A stretch of DNA of 7,951 nt, taken from contig DATKYV010000197.1 of assembly GCA_035528275.1 (NCBI GenBank), positions 1 to 7,951 of the forward strand, read 5' to 3'. The stretch is from DATKYV01 sp035528275 (lineage in GTDB: Bacteria; Acidobacteriota; Terriglobia; UBA7540). The notes under the pieces are model-generated. The model was not told where the DNA came from. It made no database searches and was given only the letters and a program-made list of their open reading frames with translations. Position 1 is the first letter of the stretch, and every line of letters starts with the position of its first letter. The position numbers and the translations under genes were made by a program. This document shows positions 1-7,252 of this stretch, in pieces.

Positions 1-1
1 C

Positions 2-751
<750 letters not shown>

Positions 752-789
752 GGGGTCACCTTTCGCGGCGCCTTTCGCGCCATCTCCCT

Positions 790-818
790 TTGACACTCCC
801 GCTGGGGTGTGCTAGTTT
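790..818 (+). promoter_or_regulatory. Predicted sigma70-type promoter for pilT-recX
   Basis: A perfect -35 TTGACA lies at 790-795. A 17-bp spacer follows, then a -10 TAGTTT at 813-818 preceded by TGC (810-812), which gives an extended -10. The start site would be near 825, leaving a leader of about 33 bases. A purine-rich Shine-Dalgarno GAGAGG (847-852) lies five bases before the ATG at 858. Identified from sequence only. Confidence 0.7.
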
Positions 819-857
819 TGCCCTCAAGTTGGGCAACCCTTTTTTCGAGAGGCCGAG

Positions 858-1994
858 ATGACGATCGACGAACTGCTTCGGTCCGCCTGCGAGAGCAAAG
901 CTTCGGACCTGCACCTGAAGGTGGGAAACTATCCCTACATCCGCGTGGACGGCGAGCTCCGCCCGCTGACGCAGTTTCCTCGCGTCTCCAGCGAGGACAT
1001 GCTGAACATGGCCTTCAGCATCATGACCAACCGTCAGAAGCAGAAGTTCAAGGAGTCCACGGAGCTCGACATGGCGTACGGCGTGGCGGGCCTGGGCCGT
1101 TTCCGCGTCAACGTGTTCCAGCAACGCGGCAACGTGGGCATGGTGCTGCGCGTGATTCCCACCAAGATCCGCACTCTCGACGAGCTCTACATGCCCAAGG
1201 TCATCGACAAGGTCTGCGAAGAGCGCCGCGGCATGGTGCTGGTGACCGGGACCACCGGCAGCGGCAAGTCAACGACTCTGGCGGCGATGATCGACCGTGT
1301 CAACTCATCGCGCACTGACCACGTCATCACCATTGAGGACCCCATCGAATTCCTGCACCGCGACAAGAAGGGCTTCGTGAACCAGCGCGAGGTGGAGGTC
1401 GATACGCCGAGTTTTGCCTCCGCGCTACGCGCCGCCCTCCGCCAGGACCCCGACGTCATTCTGGTGGGCGAAATGCGCGACCACGAAACCATCGGCACGG
1501 CGCTGCTAGCGGCCGAGACCGGCCACATGGTCTTCTCCACTCTGCACACCTTGGACGCAACGGAAACCATTCAGCGCATCATCGCCGTCTTCCCGCCGCC
1601 CGAGCAGAAACAGATTCGCCTGCAACTGGCGACGACGCTGAAGTCCATCATCTCCCAGCGGCTGGTGCGGAAATCGGACGGCATCGGGCGCGTTCCCGCC
1701 GTGGAAGTGCTCATCGCCACCGAGTACATCCGGGATTGCATCATCAATCCCGAGAAGACCCGCCTGATCCGCGACGCCATCGCCGCCGGAGTCTCTCAGT
1801 ACGGGATGCAGACCTTCGACCAGTCGCTCTACGACCTCTATTCCCAAGGGCTGATTACCCTGGAGGAAGCGCTGGTTCGGGCGTCGAACCCCGACGAGTT
1901 CAAGCTCCGTATCGCCGGCATCCGCTCGACCGCGGACTCGGCACGCGAGGAAATGGAGCGCTCCAGCCAGGTGGACCGCTTTGCCAACCGGTAA
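858..1994 (+). CDS. pilT: Type IV pilus retraction-type ATPase, PilT family
   Basis: Hexameric secretion-type AAA ATPase of the PilT/VirB11 superfamily. PilT proteins sit at the cytoplasmic base of the type IV pilus and drive filament disassembly (twitching, DNA uptake). At 378 residues it is near the usual PilT length. An N-terminal PAS-like domain (about 1-105) contains the family signature SDLHLKVG (16-23). The ATPase core has Walker A GTTGSGKST (131-139, Lys137), the Asp box ITIEDPIEF (157-165), the Walker B region DPDVILVGEMRD (197-208) and the His box HMVFSTLHT (223-231). GMQTFDQSL (316-324) marks the PilT C-terminus. The AIRNLIRE motif linked to retraction is replaced by YIRDCIIN (290-297), so this may be a PilT2- or PilU-like paralogue rather than the main retraction motor. 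The ATG is supported by GAGAGG five bases upstream. The 3' end overlaps recX. PilB-type extension ATPases are much longer at the N-terminus, which argues against that role. Confidence 0.95.
   Translation: MTIDELLRSACESKASDLHLKVGNYPYIRVDGELRPLTQFPRVSSEDMLNMAFSIMTNRQKQKFKESTELDMAYGVAGLGRFRVNVFQQRGNVGMVLRVIPTKIRTLDELYMPKVIDKVCEERRGMVLVTGTTGSGKSTTLAAMIDRVNSSRTDHVITIEDPIEFLHRDKKGFVNQREVEVDTPSFASALRAALRQDPDVILVGEMRDHETIGTALLAAETGHMVFSTLHTLDATETIQRIIAVFPPPEQKQIRLQLATTLKSIISQRLVRKSDGIGRVPAVEVLIATEYIRDCIINPEKTRLIRDAIAAGVSQYGMQTFDQSLYDLYSQGLITLEEALVRASNPDEFKLRIAGIRSTADSAREEMERSSQVDRFANR
1969..1974 (+). promoter_or_regulatory. Shine-Dalgarno deciding the TTG start of recX
   Basis: AGGTGG inside the last codons of pilT lies six bases before TTG 1981. 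The next in-frame ATG (2032) has no purine-rich sequence upstream and would cut into the first RecX helix, so TTG 1981 is preferred. Confidence 0.6.
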
Positions 1995-2496
1995 GAAGGC
2001 TCCCCGGGACCCTTATTCCACCGCGTTGCGCATGCTCGCCCGGCGAGCCTACTCCGTGGCCGAGTTGCGCCGCGCCCTGGAGCGCAAGTTCGGGGCCGAC
2101 CCGGCAATCCCCCAGGCCATCGCCCGCCTGCGCGAGCTCGGTTATCTCGACGACAAGAAGTTCGCCGAACACTACGCCTCATCGCTCGCCCGCAACCGGG
2201 CCTTCGGGCGGTTCCGCGTTCGCCGGGAACTGAAGGCCAAGCTCGTCAACTACAAATTCATCGAGCCGGCCATCGAGCAGGCTTATGAAGAGACGGACGA
2301 AAGCCGGCTGCTCGAACAGGCCCTCGCCAAGAAGATCCGGACGCTCCGCCGCCCCGTCACCCGCGCCAGACTCGCGTCCCTCTGCCAGAGCTTGTTGCGC
2401 CAGGGATTCAGGTCCGGTGATATTATGAAAGCGGTGTTCGCGCGGCCGGAGCTCAAGCCGAATGCCGAGGGAGTGGAACTGGAAGATCTTGATTGA
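1981..2496 (+). CDS. recX: RecX-family regulator of RecA
   Basis: Small all-helical protein of tandem three-helix repeats. RecX proteins bind RecA and RecA filaments and usually inhibit recombinase and coprotease activity in the cytoplasm. At 171 residues it fits the family (about 150-270). Recognisable family segments are LARRAYSVAELRRALERKFG (residues 19-38), RELGYLDDKKFAEHYA (51-66) and GRFRVRRELKAKLV (76-89), followed by two less conserved helical repeats and an acidic C-terminal tail ending LEDLD. It starts at TTG inside pilT (14-base overlap, different frame), which suggests translational coupling and one transcript from the promoter at 790. It ends at TGA 2494-2496, 81 bases before alaS. 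The recX-alaS order recalls E. coli recA-recX-alaS, but here a pilus ATPase takes the place of recA. No LexA-like operator was recognised. Confidence 0.88.
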   Translation: MPTGKKAPRDPYSTALRMLARRAYSVAELRRALERKFGADPAIPQAIARLRELGYLDDKKFAEHYASSLARNRAFGRFRVRRELKAKLVNYKFIEPAIEQAYEETDESRLLEQALAKKIRTLRRPVTRARLASLCQSLLRQGFRSGDIMKAVFARPELKPNAEGVELEDLD

Positions 2497-2503
2497 GGGC
2501 GTG

Positions 2504-2574
2504 ACTGTCCGTTGTCCGTCGTCAGTTAAGTGTTGTTACTGACAACTGACCACTAACAACTGACGACTGACGCT
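2504..2574 (+). repeat. Degenerate 7-bp tandem repeat in mirrored orientation, hairpin-forming
   Basis: The recX-alaS gap can be read as ten contiguous 7-mers around a single base, C2539. The five on the right (2540-2574) follow the pattern TGACNAC: TGACAAC, TGACCAC, TAACAAC, TGACGAC, TGACGCT. The five on the left (2504-2538) follow its reverse complement, GTNGTCA, for example GTTGTCC (2511-2517), GTCGTCA (2518-2524) and GTTGTTA (2532-2538). Seven of the ten are within one mismatch of the pattern. The two arms give a perfect 10-bp stem, GTCGTCAGTT (2518-2527) with AACTGACGAC (2558-2567), enclosing 30 bases. A competing 7-bp stem pairs GTTGTTA (2532-2538) with TAACAAC (2554-2560). There is no T tract, so it is not a classic terminator. 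Its function is unknown. Confidence 0.7.
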
Positions 2575-2577
2575 TTT

Positions 2578-5277
<2,700 letters not shown>

Positions 5278-5283
5278 GGTCGC

Positions 5284-5297
5284 CCGTCAACTGACGG
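5284..5297 (+). repeat. Short inverted repeat after alaS
   Basis: CCGTCA-AC-TGACGG has 6-bp arms around two bases. It lies seven bases after the alaS stop and contains AACTGACG, an 8-mer also present in the heptad repeat before alaS (2558-2565). An overlapping alternative stem, CGGTC (5295-5299) with GACCG (5312-5316), is also possible. No T tract follows, so calling it an alaS terminator would be weak. Confidence 0.4.
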
Positions 5298-5318
5298 TCG
5301 TTATTCGCAAAGACCGCC

Positions 5319-5347
5319 GGTACACACCGCACCTTTCCCCTTATAAT
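5319..5347 (+). promoter_or_regulatory. Predicted sigma70-type promoter for gpmA
   Basis: A perfect -10 TATAAT lies at 5342-5347. A 17-bp spacer separates it from a poor -35, GGTACA (5319-5324), which matches the consensus only at ACA. The start site would be near 5354, giving a leader of about 44 bases. The strong -10 between alaS and gpmA suggests gpmA has its own transcript. Confidence 0.55.
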
Positions 5348-5381
5348 GACGGGCTGTACTCGATTAGAGAAATTGGTCTTT

Positions 5382-5388
5382 GGGAGGA
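5382..5388 (+). promoter_or_regulatory. Shine-Dalgarno deciding the gpmA start
   Basis: GGGAGGA lies nine bases before ATG 5398. An upstream in-frame TTG at 5380 overlaps this site and would add six residues absent from the family, so ATG 5398 is chosen. Confidence 0.75.
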
Positions 5389-5397
5389 ACTGTACTC

Positions 5398-6144
5398 ATG
5401 CACAAGTTGGTTCTGCTCCGCCACGGCGAGAGCAGTTGGAACAAAGAGAATCTCTTCACGGGTTGGACTGACGTAGACCTCAGCGAAAAAGGAGTTGAGG
5501 AGGCGCACGAAGCGGGTCGAGTGTTGCTCAAGGAAGGCTATACGTTCGACGTCGCCTACACTTCGGTCCTGAAGCGCGCCATCCGTACGCTCTGGATTGT
5601 CATGGACGAGATGGACCTGATGTGGATCCCCGTCCACCGACACTGGCGGCTAAACGAGAGGCATTACGGGGCGCTGCAGGGATTGAACAAAGCGCAAACG
5701 GCGCAGAAGTACGGCTCAGACCAGGTTTTGATTTGGCGGCGCAGCTACGACATTCCCCCGCCGGCACTTTCACCGGATGACGAGCGCTCACCCGCCAAGG
5801 ACCCTCGTTACGCACACCTCAAACCCGAAGAGATCCCACTCTGTGAATGCCTCAAGGACACGATCGAAAGGACCCTTCCCTATTGGCATGAAACCATCGC
5901 GCCCGCGGTGAAGGCCGGAAAGCGCGTCCTGGTCTGCGCCCATGGCAACAGTCTTCGCGGACTGGTGAAGTACCTGGACAACATCTCCGAGCAGGAAATT
6001 GTCGGCCTGAACATTCCGACGGGCATTCCCCTGGTGTACGAACTCGACGACAATCTGAAACCGCTACGCCACCATTACCTCGGCGATCCGGAGGCAGCGA
6101 AACGCGCCGCCCAGGCCGTCGCCGATCAAGCGAAGAAGTCCTGA
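5398..6144 (+). CDS. gpmA: 2,3-bisphosphoglycerate-dependent phosphoglycerate mutase
   Basis: Cytoplasmic glycolytic and gluconeogenic enzyme that interconverts 3- and 2-phosphoglycerate through a phosphohistidine. At 248 residues it is within two of the E. coli enzyme and closely similar along its whole length. The active site is complete: phospho-acceptor His9 in LLRHGESSWN (6-15), Arg60 in TSVLKRAI, Glu87 in RLNERHYGALQGLNK (84-98), and His182 in CAHGNSLRGLVKYLDN (180-195). NIPTGIPLVYE (205-215) is typical of the dPGM family, and the tail is Ala/Lys-rich. Histidine phosphatases of the same superfamily lack the NERHYGALQGLNK block, so this assignment is firm. It is flanked by its own promoter upstream and by another promoter downstream, which suggests a single-gene transcript. 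Nothing is broken or unusual. Confidence 0.97.
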   Translation: MHKLVLLRHGESSWNKENLFTGWTDVDLSEKGVEEAHEAGRVLLKEGYTFDVAYTSVLKRAIRTLWIVMDEMDLMWIPVHRHWRLNERHYGALQGLNKAQTAQKYGSDQVLIWRRSYDIPPPALSPDDERSPAKDPRYAHLKPEEIPLCECLKDTIERTLPYWHETIAPAVKAGKRVLVCAHGNSLRGLVKYLDNISEQEIVGLNIPTGIPLVYELDDNLKPLRHHYLGDPEAAKRAAQAVADQAKKS

Positions 6145-6180
6145 CACCTCAATAGGCCCGGACGCGCGCTATGAATTGGG

Positions 6181-6196
6181 TCGCAGCCGGCTGCGA
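6181..6196 (+). repeat. 16-bp perfect palindrome after gpmA
   Basis: TCGCAGCCGGCTGCGA reads the same on both strands and lies 36 bases after the gpmA stop. As RNA it would form a 6-bp stem with a CCGG loop. No T tract follows (GTCTTGAGC), so it is at best a weak or Rho-assisted terminator. It could equally be a protein-binding palindrome. Confidence 0.5.
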
Positions 6197-6222
6197 GTCT
6201 TGAGCGGATCAAATCAGGGTGT

Positions 6223-6256
6223 GGGCGCGGTCAGCTCTGGGATGTGGAGGCCGCCC
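6223..6256 (+). terminator. Weak GC-rich hairpin, possible end of the gpmA transcript
   Basis: GGGC-(gc)-GGTC (6223-6232) can pair with GGCCGCCC (6249-6256). This gives eight pairs including one G-U, with a two-base bulge and a 16-base loop. It is followed by GCCCTTCAGC rather than a T run. It is listed because it sits between gpmA and the next promoter, but intrinsic termination is doubtful. Confidence 0.2.
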
Positions 6257-6280
6257 GCCCTTCAGCTCGCAACAAGTTGT

Positions 6281-6309
6281 TTGCTCCCGCCAAGATAGAA
6301 TGCTATAAT
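6281..6309 (+). promoter_or_regulatory. Predicted extended -10 promoter for the lytic transglycosylase
   Basis: A perfect TATAAT lies at 6304-6309, preceded by TGC (6301-6303) as an extended -10. A -35-like TTGCTC (6281-6286) sits 17 bp upstream and matches the consensus only in TTG. The start site would be near 6316, leaving about 165 bases before the ATG at 6480, much longer than the other leaders in the window. An 11-bp inverted repeat, AACAA-G-TTGTT (6271-6281), abuts the -35 and could be an operator. Confidence 0.6.
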
Positions 6310-6326
6310 CGCCGGAGTTTTGGGGG

Positions 6327-6469
6327 ACCCGGCCAGGCAAGCATCTGGCAGGGTTGGAAGTGCGCCAGTCTTGTTCCACAGGTTCGGGGCAACCCATAGG
6401 GTTTGTCCTGTGGGGAACAACGACACAAGGCAAGGGAGAGGGGAGGAGTTCTTTTGTCGCCTGGGCGAC
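6327..6469 (+). ncRNA. Candidate structured 5' leader (cis-regulatory RNA) of the lytic transglycosylase
   Basis: Three hairpins fit between the predicted start site and the coding start. Hairpin 1 (6327-6354): ACCC and GCCAG pair with CTGGC and GGGT, separated by a G/A mismatch, with loop GCAAGCAT. Hairpin 2 (6371-6420): TTGTTCCACAGG (6371-6382) pairs fully with CCTGT-(GG)-GGAACAA (6407-6420), 12 pairs with one two-base bulge; GTC (6368-6370) and GAC (6422-6424) can add three more. Its 24-base apical region can form either GGG-GCAA-CCC (6386-6395, a GNRA tetraloop) or AACCC-ATA-GGGTT (6391-6403), and these exclude each other. Hairpin 3 (6456-6469): GTCGC-CTGG-GCGAC, two bases before the GGAG that serves the start codon. 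I could not match it to a riboswitch class I know. The c-di-GMP-I core and the conserved 3' core of the ydaO (c-di-AMP) class were looked for and not found. The structure is read by eye; a regulatory function is inference. Confidence 0.45.
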
Positions 6470-6479
6470 TCGGAGCTCG

Positions 6480-7166
6480 ATGCGATACTGCCTCAAGACA
6501 GACCTCGTCACCCTTACCTTCGGGATAGCATTCTGCTGGATGCTCCTCGTGGCGCGGCCGGTGTGTGCGGACCAGATCGTCGTCCTTCTGGACGAGCACG
6601 GGCACAAGGTCTACATCAACACCGGCGACTCGGCTACCCAAGACCGCAGCTCCCATAGTTTCTCCTCCTCTACACTTCCCCCGGCTGAAATCAGCCGTCT
6701 TGTCGAGCAGACCGCAGTACGCCACGACGTCGACCCCGAACTGGTGCACGCCATCATTCAGGTGGAATCGGATTACGATCCCGGCGCGATCTCAAACAAA
6801 GGCGCGATGGGATTGATGCAGTTGATTCCGGCCACGGCGCAGCGGTTCGGGGTGCAGAACCCTCTCGATCCGAAGCAGAACATCGAAGGCGGGGTGACTT
6901 ATCTGAGGCATCTCCTGGATTTGTTTCAGGGTGACCTTGATCTGTCGCTGGCGGCCTACAATGCGGGTGAAAACTCCGTCCTGCGACGGGGTGGAATCCC
7001 GTCATTCACCGAGACGCGTAACTACATCCGGAAGGTGACGAATATTTACGCTCCCGGTTCAAACGGACAGGACGGCAAAGTCGCGGGGCGGCCCGTCAAA
7101 GCCCCCATCTATCGCTTCGTCGACGCTCAGGGCGTCGTGCACTTCACGAATGGAGATGAATTTTAG
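6480..7166 (+). CDS. Secreted soluble lytic murein transglycosylase (SLT domain)
   Basis: Cleaves the MurNAc-GlcNAc bond of peptidoglycan to give 1,6-anhydro products, acting in the periplasm. From ATG 6480 the protein has 228 residues. It begins with a signal peptide: a short charged start, a hydrophobic core over about 9-25, and a likely cleavage after Ala30 (PVCA/D). ATG is chosen because it begins the signal peptide and has GGAG (6472-6475) four bases upstream; the in-frame extension to TTG 6354 does not look like protein. The SLT domain covers about 68-190: catalytic Glu96 in IIQVESDYDP, then GAMGLMQLIPATAQRFG (108-124), NIEGGVTYLRHLL (134-146) and LAAYNAGE (157-164). A short motif, YRFVDAQGVVHFTN (211-224), resembles DUF4124-type sequences, and a related one (VVLLDEHGHKVYIN, 34-47) follows the signal peptide. 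It lies 86 bases before a cell-wall amidase candidate, which suggests joint envelope remodelling. Confidence 0.92.
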   Translation: MRYCLKTDLVTLTFGIAFCWMLLVARPVCADQIVVLLDEHGHKVYINTGDSATQDRSSHSFSSSTLPPAEISRLVEQTAVRHDVDPELVHAIIQVESDYDPGAISNKGAMGLMQLIPATAQRFGVQNPLDPKQNIEGGVTYLRHLLDLFQGDLDLSLAAYNAGENSVLRRGGIPSFTETRNYIRKVTNIYAPGSNGQDGKVAGRPVKAPIYRFVDAQGVVHFTNGDEF

Positions 7167-7252
7167 CCCGTTCGCAATGCCTTTCGCCGGTCGGCGGAGT
7201 CCGGTAGACCTCAAGTATCTAAATGCCGACACGGGAAAGGGAATAGTCTACG

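Noticed and set aside
767..781. GGCGC-CTTTC-GCGCC hairpin after ilvE as a terminator
   Set aside because: Only five pairs and no T tract follows. It lies just before the pilT -35, so termination is possible but not supported.
831..845. GGGCAACCC followed by TTTTTT in the pilT leader as an attenuator or terminator
   Set aside because: The stem is only three pairs with a three-base loop, too weak for termination despite the T run. It resembles GGGGCAACCC in the later leader, but the shared word is short enough to be chance.
6316..6470. Known riboswitch classes (c-di-GMP-I, ydaO c-di-AMP, TPP, cobalamin, glycine, fluoride, guanidine)
   Set aside because: Fragments such as GGGGGACCC recall the ydaO class, but none of the conserved cores as I remember them is present. 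A covariance-model scan would be decisive.
6354..6479. N-terminal extension of the transglycosylase to TTG 6354
   Set aside because: It adds 42 residues of low-complexity, non-conserved appearance before a clear signal peptide, and the DNA there is explained better by the leader hairpins.
7182..7197. CGCCG-GT-CGGCG inverted repeat between the transglycosylase and the amidase as a terminator
   Set aside because: It has short arms, a two-base centre and no T tract. It does not support separating the two genes into different transcripts.
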